Assembly (NCBI RefSeq): GCF_037975245.1
Contig: NC_092562.1
Coordinates: 16,116,521-16,180,520, forward strand
DNA from: Apostichopus japonicus
Lineage: Eukaryota; Echinodermata; Holothuroidea; Aspidochirotida; Stichopodidae
DNA length: 64,000 nucleotides
Reading direction: 5' to 3'
How positions within the stretch are numbered: the stretch's first letter is position 1; every line of letters starts with the position of its first letter. The position numbers and the translations under genes are program-made. Shown here piece by piece: positions 1-12,498 of this stretch. The notes beneath the pieces are model-generated. The model was not told the DNA's origin. It searched no databases and was given only the letters and a program-made list of their open reading frames with translations.

Positions 1-1366
1 AGAAAACAAGCTGCCCAAATAACTTCTAGCCATGTGATGTTATCATACCAATCACATCTTTACCTGAATCAATAGCAATTCCCCTAATACCCTCAAGATT
101 CTTGCTAAAGCCACTATTAGTTTGTTGATTGGCTTGTCATGTTTACTTACTATGTACTAAGGATTACTACTTATCGTGTTTACTAAGTATGTAGGGTGAC
201 TCCCGGGGGAAACTCAAAAGGTTGCTAAAAACTTCTCAGCCATATAGCACCAGTGCAAAAACTTACATCTCACAACATCCAGGTTATTTGCTTGAAAAAA
301 TTTGTTATTTTCCAAACATCCAAAACTGTAAATAATTTTTGCACACATAATTTGGTGATTAATGGAACTCTTCCATAGTCACATCCCCATGGCAATGCAA
401 TTCATCATTAGGTTAACTATATGCCAGCTTTCATCACCAGTAATTATGAGGAAAATACCCAAATTTCTGAGCAAAGAGTTTTGCCATTTGAAAGTGGACA
501 AAATTGATAGTAATAACAAACTAAATTATATTATTCTATTGAAGAAAATATCTTAATGGACATCATGTTTTAGTCGATTTTCCAAATTTTATATTTCGTT
601 ATATTTTGGGTACCAATGATCACAGAGCTGCCTTGCTGCTTACAGCAACTTCAATATCATGTTTAACAAACGCCTGAAGCATTATAAGTAGAAAAAATCC
701 ACCAAACATCCAAAACAAGCCTTTTCAATTGGCATGAAACATGAACATTTTTTTTTGCAAGATACAGAGTAATTATTCCCTTAGTTCAAGGTGACCATTA
801 ATCAAGTTCAGTGGAAGCTATACCCAGGCTCCACATATGAATGTGCTTGAAAACTTGGTACATGTTTGGTAACATTACAACAGTTCATGAAATAACAGCC
901 ACTTAATCATGCAAGTCATGCCTATAGAGCTACAGCAGACGAGTTGTCACATCAAGTACTAAACTGTTCACAAAAATAAAGCTGTTACTAAAAGCTTCAC
1001 TTTACTATTTTACTTCCTCTTTGCTAACCAATTCTCTGTCAGATTATACGATTCCAAAGAGTCATTTTTCATGAAAGATGAGAAGGTTATTAGTATTTTC
1101 GATTTTCTCGTTTGAAATTTTGATTTTTAAAACAGTTTCACATTTCACTCCTCCTTGATCTTTTTCCATCTGATGTTCTGACAGATAGTACTGCACAGTA
1201 CTGCAGACTGTTCAGATTTTGACTTGCTACCAAATTGCACAATCTGCATACAAATTGTGACATGAACAAACACACAAAAAAAAACTTCAATATGGGTTCA
1301 TTTCTTTTAGAATATTTTGAAAGTAAATATCTGATATTATTTTAAGATTTAATGGTATTAATTTAC
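1..1366. other. AT-rich non-coding stretch
   Basis: No supported gene, RNA or element was found here. The only thing of note is a strong minus-strand donor-like site (GTAAGT, read from about 265 downward) after a short segment that could be a very small exon. It has no corroboration, so it is not called. Confidence 0.5.
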
Positions 1367-1410
1367 CTGCTTCCACGACTATAGATATTCCTTCTTCAAA
1401 GCACATTTTT
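1367..1410 (-). CDS. Possible small internal exon, gene 1 region
   Basis: Read on the minus strand, this 44-nt segment is bounded by an acceptor (ttccag) and a donor (GTAAAT). It is open in only one frame, reading KMCFEEGISIVVEA, with incoming phase 2 and outgoing phase 1. A second candidate lies just upstream on the same strand, near 1732-1783, and reads IMIKTAQIEMRKFCLLK. The phases of the two do not join directly, so an exon is missing between them or one is false. I do not recognise the protein. The strand agrees with the other gene 1 exons at 5-10 kb, but the link is inferred. Confidence 0.25.
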
Positions 1411-3322
1411 CTGGAACTTTATACTGTCTTCTTCGGTGAATGGGTTAAGAATGCACTACTAGGCGGATCTTTCAACCATTATATCCTGTCACCTAGCACA
1501 CACATGTGGGCAGAACACTTGCGTCATTGAGTCAGCAATCCATATAAGGATTGGTTATCACCAAATATGGCGATGCAATACACACACACACTCAAAAGCA
1601 ACAGTCTGATGCAACGTGCCGTTGTGCTATTTATGTATTGACTGCTACGTAGAAAATGCCCTGCTGGAATAGTCTTGTGATCAATGAGAAGGTATGTGGA
1701 AGGGACAACTCTAAAATGCTGGTTGTATTTACCTTCAGTAAACAGAACTTCCTCATTTCAATCTGTGCTGTCTTAATCATGATTCTGATGTGAATGTGAG
1801 GATATGGTAGTTATGATTTCAAAAGAATAAGTGTACTGCCATCTACTGCATGGTAGTATTAGTCAATAGTAGGTATATTGGGTGACTGCACAAATCAGGC
1901 TTGAAAAGGACAATGTGTACAGTTTCACAATTGTGCACCACTACATACAGCTTTGCAGTTTGCACTAACCATCCACTCTACGGATGACCTCACTTTGAAT
2001 AAAACTGAATTTAGTTGAAACGAACCAGAGTGTGTGTGTGTGTATGTCTGTGTGCGTGTTTTAAGGTAAAAATCAAAGGGAAGTCTTCCATGTAGAATAT
2101 TCTAGCTAACCTTCCTGTAAAATGAAAAGAGGAGCTGGCATTCTTCCAAGAAACGGATCAAGCAGGGGCTACAGTATTAGAGTCTGTGTGCTTCTAAGCA
2201 GACGAATAACAACCAGAAAGATATTATAAGCAGGACAGGCATTTATTATGATTTATGAAGACTTTGCCCAGGCTGAGAGTGTTTTACAGCAATGAATCCG
2301 TGGCAACGACAAAACAGCTCAGTGGAACAGGATGGACTGAAATTTTAACTTTCCAAGGATAAAGGAAAGGGATGTTTCGTCACTGTCAGTGATCCCCTAG
2401 AGAGGTACACTCTTATTGTGATGATGTAAAAGTAAGGCTGATGCAATTCTGATTAGTTCTTAAAACAGATCAGATCAAGATCATCAAAAAAACTCAACGT
2501 GTAAAGTAAGGAATTTTTTTGCAACATAGTAACAACTATATCAAGGCAAATTGCTTTGAGAAGCATTTTGCAGGTTTGGCACCAATGAAAGGTGGTTGTG
2601 GAGGTTCATGCTCCTCACATGTTGACTTCCATTTTTCAATACGTTCCTATTTCGTCTTTATTGTGTATTGACAAAAGATGTTGTAGCTATGCCTGATGCC
2701 ATCATACAGTACCTGGTGTGAATTTGGTGATGTAATTTAAATCACCACTTTCAAAGGTACCCTTTCTTTCAGATAATAGTCGAGTATGCCCATTACCAAC
2801 GTTCAGACAGGGGGACTGTACATGGCAAATTCAATGTAAAACTGATGATTTCAAGGTTATCAGCACTGCAACTAAAACAAATTGCTAATCAATTTTTCTG
2901 GAGGTTTCAACCCTTTAAATTATTCCTACCAAAGAAGGAGTGTCAGTTTTGGCAAAAGGTCTATAGTCATAAATATGTTTCAAGGAGATTATTAGTGACA
3001 TAATGGAAATTGTTTTCAGAGTGGCAAGCAGAGTACATATTGAAATGTGCATACGAATCACTAAAGGTTGGATTTGACTTTTCCAGCACTGCATCAAAGT
3101 CTACAGCTATTAAACTGTCTTAATATTGCTTTATATAAGCATTCAGGCACATATGGAACCAATATATCACTTCAGAAAGTAGACAGTTTTGAAATATCCC
3201 AAGGAGATGAATTCTCTAACCCCCCTCCTCCCGCCCCCTCTATATGCACTAAATTGCAAAGAGTATCACTTACAATGTACAATTTTATGTTCTATAACAC
3301 TGGTATGTATCTGTAATAAAGT

Positions 3323-4716
3323 CACGGTTGGCCGGTTTTTACCGGGCGGTTTTTACCGCCCCGGTAAAAACAAGTTTTTAACCGGTTTTTACCGGGAGGT
3401 TTTTCCCACCTATAAGTGGGAAAAACTGGGAAAAACCTCAAATTATATAGAATTCCTAAAAACTCATGTGGAACTTGTGGAGGAGCATAGAATCTACAAG
3501 AAAATGGCATCTTATGGTAGGGGGTTGGGTTACATCCAAAGAACAGCTATGATCTATAACTTGTGAGTTTACCGATTAGACTATTATAAATAATTCAAAT
3601 AAATAATATATTGGATGCTCAAATCAACCAACTTTATTTTCCTATCGAGATGCATAATTCCATTATCTAGAGAATGGACTCGTATCAAACTGTTGGTGCC
3701 TCTTAGGGCTATGGTTCGTCATATTATACATGCCACATTAGTCCGCTCAGATCCAAATGATGATTCACATCCAAGAACGATCACTTCATGTCTGCGATAA
3801 ATTGTACTCTGTTCACACTTCGCACTAGGCACTGTACTATGCTTATATTACTTATAGGCACTGTACTAAGTGACTGTTGTGACATCAACTAATTTGAGAA
3901 TAAGTAACAATTGGAACAGTTACTTGTGTTGTTGATACTCCTACCTCTTCAGTTAGCCTATACACAGGAAGTGCCCAGTATCACCTCACCTGTCCACCTC
4001 AAAGTGTTTAATCACTCATGCATGAAGTTGTATAATAATTGGACCATGTTTGCATCAAGGTAAACAGTTTGGTTGTGTGAATGGCTCCATAGGGCCATTG
4101 TGCGTTTAATACTTTAATTGGGCCCATGTGCCTTACAAAGTTTCAAAGCAGTTTCTATTGAGCCCCCTGGATTGAAGTTCACCTCAATAGACTGTTGCCT
4201 ACTGTATTAATGGAATGGAATGAACTGTCTGAGCACATAATATTATATTATTATATGGTTCCTTGTCCCTCTGAGGCTTTGGATGCCATGGTTCGCCACT
4301 TCGTTCTATCCTCCGCTGTTCATGCCACATAATAGGCCTGAAGAATTTAGGAGGGGTGAATGTCCCAGTGTAGACCTATAATGGTTTGGGCAATAGGCAA
4401 TGCATACTGCTAAAGAGATCGTGACAGAATAACTATACATGTGCAATACGAAAAATACTCTTTTTTCCACAAAAAGTAGAATAAGAATGTGATAAAATAG
4501 CTCAAAATGAAGCTAAGAAACTCCCATATTCAATAAAATATGCCTCTCATGAAACAATGTCGTGCCTACTGATGACCCTGCATTTTACGGACAATCAATA
4601 CTAGTTTTCGAGACGGAGGCGGTTTTTACCGGTATTTACCAGTTTTTCCCGGTTTTTACCTGGTTTTTACCGCTAAGTGGGAAAAACAGGTTTTTCCCGG
4701 GAAAATGCCAACCCTG
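3323..4716. mobile_element. hAT-type non-autonomous element J
   Basis: This 1394-bp element is flanked by a perfect 8-bp duplication, aataaagt (3315-3322 and 4717-4724). Its ends form imperfect terminal inverted repeats: the left end begins CACGGTTGGCCGG, and the right end reads as CAGGGTTGGCATTTTC on the other strand. Both ends carry many copies of a subterminal motif, TTTTTACCGG or TTTTTCCC, in both orientations (about 3338-3450 and 4618-4705). Such motif arrays are typical of hAT transposase-binding regions. No transposase coding is visible inside, so the copy is non-autonomous. The 8-bp duplication and CA-start repeats assign it to hAT; the family is unknown to me. Confidence 0.85.
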
Positions 4717-5072
4717 AATAAAGTTTAGAACAGTGTAACACAGTCTCGTTGTAAAATCAGTCTACAGTTTGCATATCTGACAAATACCATTGTTTATCTT
4801 CTGCACTGGTAGATGCATTACCTATGCTTGCTATGAGACATACCCAATGGATATTACAGTACATAACAACAAGTACTGTTATTACAAAAAATATAACACC
4901 AACACATCCTTTTTGGTTTCATTTCTGTCACCTTTTGTATCTATTCTTCTCTTCACCTTTCCTTGAGACCCGGTTTTCTAGGTTAACATACAGTATACGA
5001 ATTAAAACTAACAAACTTGAAGGAACTCGTTAAAAAATAAAAGTATCTAAATCAGCATAGATTCATGAATAC

Positions 5073-5174
5073 TTGCGAGAGGTTCTTTCATTTTCAAGTT
5101 TCGATATTTGAACAAGAGGCCTTCAGGGAAGTCACTGTAATTGGAATGTGCATTGTATGTGGGGACAATGATTT
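5073..5174 (-). CDS. Gene 1 internal exon (candidate)
   Basis: This 102-nt minus-strand segment is open for 33 codons and contains NAHSNYSDFPEGLLFKYRNL. It is bounded by an AG acceptor (weak tract, gtaaaaatag) and a GTATTC donor, both in phase 1. The peptide looks like a soluble domain with a charged C-terminal half. I do not recognise the family. It is the strongest of the internal gene 1 exons by composition. The upstream exon at 5351-5417 ends in phase 0 at its best donor, so either an exon between them is missing or the weaker donor is used. Confidence 0.4.
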
Positions 5175-5350
5175 CTATTTTTACATTTCAAATACAATCA
5201 ATGAGAAAAGTTAAAGGGCAATCAAAATATGTCAAACTCGTTGTTTCTTGTTTCATTGCTTCAGCATGTTACAGCAGTAATAGTTATTGATCTTGAATTG
5301 CAGGTTAAAAAATTCAACTGTGCTTTAATGCTGAAAGTATGAAATCTTAC

Positions 5351-5417
5351 TAAACTATGCTGATTTGGAAGAAAAAACTTTGCTGCACAATGATCCAAGC
5401 TGACTACATCCATGGAG
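5351..5417 (-). CDS. Gene 1 internal exon (candidate)
   Basis: This 67-nt minus-strand exon candidate has a strong donor (GTAAGA) and an AG acceptor. It is open only in the frame reading SMDVVSLDHCAAKFFLPNQ. Incoming phase 2 fits the outgoing phase of the segment at 6037-6150, giving a continuous reading through TPGKT into SMDVV. No domain was recognised. The evidence is limited to splice sites, phase and an open frame. Confidence 0.35.
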
Positions 5418-6036
5418 CTTCTAATTGCTAGTTAAATAGTTCAATTAATAGGATGATGAGAGGAGGTAACCACCCTCTTTTCAGACCTAACTGAGACTGT
5501 CAAAATTTTCAAGAACAGCATATATATATACTGTACAGTATGTGTGATAATTACTTGAATTTGTAGGTCTAACCGGCTAGTATCTTACGCTGCAAACAAA
5601 CACATTGTCTATTTTTCTATAACTTTCCTCTCAAACGGAATATAATGTACTGTAACCTTTTCAAGGTCAGTACACAAACCAAACTAGCAAACAAATTCTG
5701 GTGAATTGATACCCAAACTACACCAACTAAACTTTATTTGTCAGACTAAACATTTGATATCTCTGTAAACCTTTTCATATTTGTAATTCAATACACAATT
5801 TTAAGAAAAGATACCATACTATGTCTTCCGGGAATCCACTCTTAACTCAGTTTTAAAATTTATTGTCCAAACCTTTTCATTTAGAACAACAAAATTTCAA
5901 CTATTTTTTAGCAAGTCATCAGTCTCTTGTTTATGCATAGAAAGTGTGTAACTAATTGTTCATTTGGAATCTTTATCAGTAAGCAATTAAAACCCATCCT
6001 GCTAGAATTAAAATGTCAGACACTCCAAACTATTAC

Positions 6037-6150
6037 GTTTTACCAGGAGTTAGAAGAGACTCCATAGTTTTACCTACAGTACACAACAATCTCTCTGAAG
6101 TAACAAAAGTCCACTTTTTTTCCCTCTCTCTTTGTGAATACACTTCAGAT
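6037..6150 (-). CDS. Gene 1 internal exon (candidate, uncertain 5' edge)
   Basis: On the minus strand this segment runs open for 37 codons, including WTFVTSERLLCTVGKTMESL. It ends at a GTAATA donor in phase 2, which fits the next exon at 5351-5417. The acceptor is ambiguous: gatttcag gives the coordinates listed, while ttacttcag would start the exon about 60 nt later. Reaching it in frame from the exon at 6211-6310 requires the donor to sit two bases further, inside a GTGTGTG run. The product is unknown. Confidence 0.3.
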
Positions 6151-6210
6151 CTGAAATCTTTCAGGAGTTAAATCATAATTGTCTAAATCCAAGAAATGAC
6201 CCACACACAC

Positions 6211-6310
6211 CTTTCTGCTTCCGGCCAAGTATCCTTGCATGGACAAAAGAATCACGCAGAAGAGAACTTTCTCCTCGCTCAATACATTATTGATTTGGCC
6301 TGCCAGAAAT
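6211..6310 (-). CDS. Gene 1 internal exon (candidate)
   Basis: This 100-nt minus-strand exon has an AAAG acceptor and a GTGTGTG donor and reads 33 codons, including NNVLSEEKVLFCVILLSMQG. The hydrophobic stretch in the middle could be a buried helix or a membrane segment. Incoming phase 2 matches the outgoing phase of the exon at 6458-6509. The frame also stays open for about 26 codons past the donor, so a longer or terminal version of this exon cannot be excluded. The protein is not recognised. Confidence 0.4.
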
Positions 6311-6457
6311 CTTTAATAGTATGCAAGTTGTTTGACTGATACAAAGGACATCTTGTTGCTCCAGTCACAATGCTATAAATAAAGCATGGTATGCAAATAC
6401 AATCCTCCTTAAGCCCACAACAATGACTACCAGGAATATACTGCAATGCACACGTAC

Positions 6458-6509
6458 CTGTAAATAATGTAAATGGCCCAGACCACTCTTTTAGCACTTA
6501 CAATACAAG
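6458..6509 (-). CDS. Gene 1 internal exon (candidate)
   Basis: This 52-nt minus-strand exon is bounded by an acceptor with a pyrimidine-rich tract (tgtccttcag) and a strong donor (CAG/GTACGT). Only one frame is open, reading CIVSAKRVVWAIYIIY. It joins in phase with 6211-6310 to give a hydrophobic segment followed by RFLAGQ. Two very small phase-compatible exon candidates lie further upstream at 8300-8321 and 8372-8400 and would connect it to the start exon near 10.2 kb. Those two are too short to trust on sequence alone. Confidence 0.35.
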
Positions 6510-7149
6510 CTGAAGGACATTCAAAGAATTAAAGATGGCACCCCTGGATGTGACACAACTAACATTTTTCCCCAATCAGAGCAGAACAACTTTACCACAA
6601 CACATGCAGGAACAAAGCTATGTAAACAAGTTGTTTATTCAAAGTTCTCACTATGTGCACAAAGTTACAAACCATATGAAATGTGAAAGAAGGCATCAAT
6701 GGGTTTTTAAGGTGCCAAGAGTAAAGTCTTTAGATTCTGTAAATTTACAGAATTCAATAAATATTTCATAAAGATAGACTTTGGTAGTTGTTATCATAGC
6801 ACTGAGATTGTTGAGATTATAATTGGAGGCCAAAGGGGTAGGGGAGGGAGAGAGAGGCAGTGGGGGAGGATCAAGTGATTTTTTATGGATGAGCAGATTC
6901 ACAGATCAATTTCTGTTACAACTTATTAGGCAACCTTCAACAAATTTTTGTACAAACACCTGGAACTCAAGTAGTTCATTGCCCATTAATTCATTCATTT
7001 CTTTATTCCAGTATACATTTACAGAGAAATTTATAAATATGTTATATGAAATTTATAAATAGGATAAAAATGTAAAGCTATACAGAACATCAAAAATACA
7101 GGTTAAGACATATAAAACTTAATGAGATTAAGATAATAATGAACGATAA

Positions 7150-7360
7150 AATGCGTTACAAAATTATCAAAAAGCTACAACAAAGGATCTAAGAAGCTGT
7201 CTTTACCAGTTTACAAAAAGGTGCTGCTCTGTAAATAAAACGAGTTCTTAAAGAGTAAAAATTCTACAACATTATCAAAAAGCTACAATAAAGGATCTAA
7301 GGGGCGGTTTTGTACAAAAAGGGTTGCTCTGTAAATAAACGAGTTCTCAAAGAGTATATT
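7150..7360 (+). repeat. Diverged tandem duplication, about 110-bp unit
   Basis: Two consecutive segments (about 7155-7255 and 7268-7355) share the run from tatcaaaaagctacaa through ggatctaag, then tacaaaaag, gctctgtaaataaa and cgagttct. The copies differ by small indels. This may be a remnant of a larger dispersed repeat in the intron of gene 1. I see no coding content. Confidence 0.6.
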
Positions 7361-9689
7361 TCTAAAACATGGCGTCATATTTGGATTTCTCAAATTATAA
7401 TTTGTTTTATTGCACAGAGAGTTGAGCTTGGAATGTAGAGGATGTTTGTTAGTAGTTTGAATATTTTTGACAAGTCTTACAAATTCATTCCTAGCAGATT
7501 CATTTCTAGCAGAGGAGTTTTATTCTATAAATACCCCCCCTCCCACCAGCTGTGTTTCACATCTTGTTTGTCTCAAATAAGTTTCCTTGTTGTTGTTATC
7601 TTTGGCAAATATTAGAGAGATTCAGCTGAGCAGTTTGAAATAATATTAAGTACAAAATCAATCCATGAATGACCCTAAATAGGCAGATTGTGAACTAGCA
7701 GTACTAGTGGCATACAAACATGTATACAATTTCAATGTGCAGTGGAAATGGAATGGTCTATAAACATGAATCTTTACTTCCACAATACGTTAACCAATAA
7801 TCAAGTGCATTCATTGGTATACTAACTTTCTGACAAACCAGTTTACAGCCTGCAACTGTATTCCTTGCACTCGACAATGCTACACATCGCAACAAAACCA
7901 AAGCTGTATGCAGTGCAATGGCAACAATTATCACAGTTTTTCAAATTAGTCCACTCAACCGATGAGTTGGCATGTTGTGTTTACCAGCACAGTTTCACAC
8001 TGCACATGACTCATCAACCGGGAAACCAGGTGCAGGTAATTGGTGAGTGCACTACAAACAGTAAGTCTACAAAAGTCATACTATTTGAAGAGAAAGTCTT
8101 TGAAAGGATAAACCCCCATTTTACATCAAATTAATGAGAAATGGCGATCTATTGAGAGAATTTATAGAACGAATATGACAGTGCTGCCTTCAAAAAACAA
8201 AGCCGTTTTATTTCCCAAAATTCCAGATGTTCAGGGCTTAAGTGTAAACTCATACAGGTTTTGGTGCTGAAATTAATAAACAATGTCTTTGCCATTTACC
8301 ACTAGTCTTAGAGGCGCTAAGCTGGTGTTAAATGGTTGAGAGTGGAAGTTGCAGGCTAATTCATTTCTTACCAGACAACCAAAACAAGCCTTGTGGTTGG
8401 CTGAGGGACGACTACTTTTTCTACAAATAACAATTCACAGCTTTTCATTTATTAGACAAGATCAGTCATGTTGCATATAACAAAATGATATAATATACAC
8501 ATGTATCCCCTACATTCTATAGAAAAGGCAGGCCTATGTGCTTAGAATCATTTACGTGCTTCCTCTGAAATGAGTTCTTAAAGTTGTAATTACATCAACT
8601 GTACATGTACCTAAAATTTGGGTCCCACAAAGTTATGCTCTATTGCAATTTGTTTCAAGTTTGTGGTTATTTCATTTGTCCAACTGACTTAATTAACAGA
8701 TCATGTTTTCAGATGCATTATGAATTACAGGTCTGGTATGTCACTGGAAGACTGTGCAAAATGCAGCTTTAGATAATAAAAAAAGAAGGTAAAAGACACT
8801 CCGAGGTTGTCCAAAAGACAACCAACAGTCTTTCCTACGTGAGTGCTTGCCATGACTAGGGTCATCAGCACATGCAATACTCAACTATCATTACAGCAAT
8901 TTCACTTTGTACATGATGCCTTAGTTGAGTGCATAGGTATTCAGCACAACTTATGTTGGGTAAATCATCAAACATCATCCCACTGTACATCACATGATTA
9001 ACTTGGATCAATTCCAAGATGGAACTTGCAGCGTGACGTTTAATAACTTTACAACACCAGACAAAGCTAGGAATGCATGAATAACATGAGAATGATGTAA
9101 ATGTATTTTACGATTGCATCATGAAACTTTTTCATAGGTTTTGATAATCAACAGAATGTTAAATTAGCATCTGTCCAACCAACTTACAATTTAACCAAGT
9201 GGGTTAAATATTGTTAGGGCATTTAGTGTCAACATCATAGAACAAGATAACCCTTAAGCAACAAATAACATAATAATGGCTTATTTTTTGCTTCTCTTCT
9301 CACCTTCTTATTGTTATTGCTATATATTTTTTAGAACTACCAATATGAATGGAGGACTTGTGAAAATCCACTAAATGTAGTCACAGTTGATCGAAAACAA
9401 AAAACATTTGTTTCACTTAGGCCATATCAAAATTTACCTATGATTAATGCTAGTTTTATGGCTATGTCCATAACTAATTAGGCAGTAATTAGGGTTAGGC
9501 CTAAGGCTTTCAATGTCATTCAAGTTCATGGCCAAGGTTTCAGTCAGTGTATGCTCTGTCGTGTTGGTTTTAAGGTTCTAACTTCAATTGGAATTTTCAT
9601 TTTTTAGCATTCAAATTGTTGATTTTGTAGTCAATCTGTTTTATCGCTTTACTCTTCACCAGTGCTTTTTCGATCTCATATGTAGATGG

Positions 9690-9800
9690 TATTTGTATTT
9701 ACTGTTTTTTGTATTTTATGTTTTTGTCATTGTATTTTGAAGATTGTTTGTAAAGCGCACAGATGCGCTATATAAGATTTTATTTACATTACATTACATG
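9690..9800 (+). repeat. Possible retroelement 3' end relic
   Basis: The segment has the motif tgtaaagcgcacagatgcgctatataa, followed by a tail of TTACAT repeats. This layout resembles 3' ends of LINEs and of SINEs that borrow LINE tails, but no coding part is attached. The assignment rests on recollection of this style of 3' end. Confidence 0.35.
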
Positions 9801-10141
9801 CTTAACTTAGGCTCAGTTAGAGTTAGACTAGAGGAACCTTGAACATATATAAAAATTCTCCCACTTAGGACTAACTGGGTTTCTAATTTTATTACATATG
9901 CCTTAAGCATTTATCGAAATGCCAATACGTCATAAATGTCTTCCAAACGAACGACTACGTTTCTATACATCAAAACTTACGATTATCACATGATACAATT
10001 GCCCCGTGTTTACGATGAGTCATGCTAAAATGCAGGGTCCTAACGTAAGTATTATGACTATGAGTGCCTTGTTGTTTGCAAAGGCTCACCTGCTCAGTCT
10101 GATATTCAACGATGATAATTTGATAAATTAATCTCACTTAC

Positions 10142-10223
10142 TAGGTTTGGAGGGATCACTGAATCGATATACACCCTCAACCAGTTTCTTCTCAGATGAA
10201 AATTCTGGAAGAAGCAAGTTCAT
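10142..10223 (-). CDS. Gene 1 first coding exon (candidate start)
   Basis: On the minus strand an ATG at 10223 opens a 27-codon frame beginning MNLLLPEFSSEKKLVEGVYR. It ends in phase 1 at a consensus donor, GTAAGTGAG. An in-frame TGA lies nine codons upstream of the ATG, so the ATG is the likely start. A full CRE palindrome (TGACGTCA, 10430-10437) lies about 210 bp upstream on the gene's own strand. The protein family is not recognised. The gene would run leftward through the exons at 6.5-5.1 kb and contain element J in an intron if it reaches that far. Confidence 0.45.
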
Positions 10224-10429
10224 GCCAAAATCTGGCCGCCGTAAGGCTCAAATCACACGGTTTCTTTCTCTTCATCCGTCCATTTTCTTTCCTGGTGGCC
10301 CAGCCGACTGCAGTGCAGTACTCCGTACACAGAGCCTTGTATTATTATGTGTATTGATTTCGACGCAACATTATGCGTTTCGTATTTAACGTAGGTGGTA
10401 GCAAAATGGCTGTGTGTTTGTATACACAC

Positions 10430-10437
10430 TGACGTCA
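10430..10437. promoter_or_regulatory. CRE palindrome TGACGTCA
   Basis: A perfect TGACGTCA lies upstream of the candidate start exon of gene 1. CREs bind CREB/ATF bZIP factors and are enriched near animal transcription start sites. An 8-bp match can occur by chance; the position relative to the exon is what makes it worth listing. Confidence 0.35.
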
Positions 10438-10450
10438 TTAACCTATCGTT

Positions 10451-12490
10451 TATTAGCTTCGGCTTTCTGAATATTTGCCAAACTGATTATTAAAATTCAA
10501 AAACTTGTTAACCCTTTGACGTTTAAGATTCATGTGTGCCCAAATAGCTTCATCAACAATGTATATTAGTCTATTCTATGTGTTCATGAAGCGTTAATGA
10601 GTATGCGTCTCTCATGCACCTAGGTATAGCCTATGGGTCGGACTCCGGGAAAATTTTTATCACCGGGCCCCTTTATTTCATATTTTTCCGGTCCCCTAAT
10701 TGACCGCCATACCACCTCGCCAGTACCCCCATCACGCGAAGGCGGCTCTCACATGTACAAACTTATAGTTCAAGAGTTCATGATTTCATGCTACCATGAA
10801 AATTGAGAAAACTAAACACGGATCAACAATCAAATATTCCGATTGATAACAGTTCATGAGCGTGCACACGGTAACCCTCCCCCAACCCCGCTCCATCACA
10901 CTTCACCTGAAAAGTCAAAGTAATGGTACAAATTATATTTCTATTAAAAAGTTAACTTCCAGGGCAGCACTTGTCAACCCCAAGTTTTGGACGAAGAATG
11001 GTGCGAAGACTCGCGCACCTGAAAGAAACGTCTCATGCCGGTAATCTGACCTAGTTTCGAATGAGGTTTAACAGAAGTGTTAGACACCACCATCGATCTC
11101 AGAAAAATACCATAGAAAATACACACACAGCTTGCTACCGTCGGTAATTAGACCAGGGAGCTGCTACTCTAACAGCGCAGCGTGGACATCTCAGGTCTAG
11201 ATAAAAGATAACAAGGTATCACGTTTTATTACTGTCTGTATTTTGTAGCGACAAGAAGAAAACGTCATTTGCAAGCAACGGAAAGTTAACTTTTTCAGAG
11301 CGCGGCACGCGGTTTGGGCGAGTCTTTGAATGCCTTTAAATCGTTATCTAAAACTTTCCGAGTCTTGGTTGCTTGCTCCCAGGTTACATTTTTGCCAATT
11401 ATCGCCTTCGCTCAATGAAGTACGAATTATTCTTTTGAAGTGGAAATTTTTTTCCCTTTTCTACAATTCATGATAAAGTTCCTGATACGGTCGGTATTCA
11501 TGAACCCTGCCAAATATCAGCGCGCTTCCGGAAAGCTTAAGACGGAGTTACAATATATGGTTCCCTCTTCTTTGAGTTGGTATCGCTTGCCAAGTATTTC
11601 TATGTATAGGCTTATACCATTATCCGAAGAAAAACACCCCTTCGTGAATGTCATCATTTTTCACAAATCAGCCCAAAAAAAGCTCCAAATTATGAAGGAT
11701 ACATATATTATTATTTTAAGGGGTAGGGGGTACGATTTCTTATGATTTTGATGATTAGTGGAGGAATAGAATGATTTTGTCATAACACCCCTTTGCAAAA
11801 TCATACTGTCCATATCTGTAAACCAATCAGACGCTTAGGAATTTAATAACAGACACGTACGACAATGGTTGTGACAGATAACAAATTCTGAGAAATTGAT
11901 GGCAGCTAGTTGCCAAGGCTTTCCGGGCGATTGAATCTAAATTCGAAAGTTTTGTCAACAGGTCAACATTAAGATATCACTACCGCCATAGAAAACATCA
12001 ATCCACAACTACTTCAAATCGCGATGTTAATTTATCTTTACACATGGTAGACATTACTATTGTATAGTTATCATTTTCTATATTTCAACAATGGTTTTCT
12101 TTCCTCACAAGAAAAAAACGATGATCGGAATTGTTCAACAACAGGTAATATTTCTACCAACTGGCTACAAAGGTAGCCTGCCTTGAATTCTTCAGAGCAA
12201 CGCTAACTTGTGAAGTCACCGGCTGTTAATTTTAGGGAATTGGTTATAGCTAGGCTTTATCTTCTAACTTTGTAAGGTATCAACTATTAGCTTGATATAT
12301 TCATCAGGGTTTCACTGGCGTGAACGAAATTCATCACGTATATAGCCTACTAGTTGTCCTTGATAAAATTGACTTGATTGCATTGCAATCTTTTATATGT
12401 CACTCGTTTTTCGAGATTAATTCCACAACTAACCTGCAGGGGTGAGTGGTTAGAGACAATCTTTTTCAACTTTGGTATAAAAACTAGAGC
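10451..12490. other. Intergenic stretch, nothing assigned
   Basis: I found no supported exon or delimited element. GC-rich patches at 10640-10760 and 11270-11320 look like old repeat fragments or a promoter-adjacent region. One open frame of about 100 codons at 11440-11745 has no splice or family support. Confidence 0.45.
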
Positions 12491-12498
12491 AGACTGTG

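Noticed and set aside
11440-11745. 101-codon plus-strand open frame
   Set aside because: It has no family resemblance or splice support, and composition is like the surrounding non-coding DNA.
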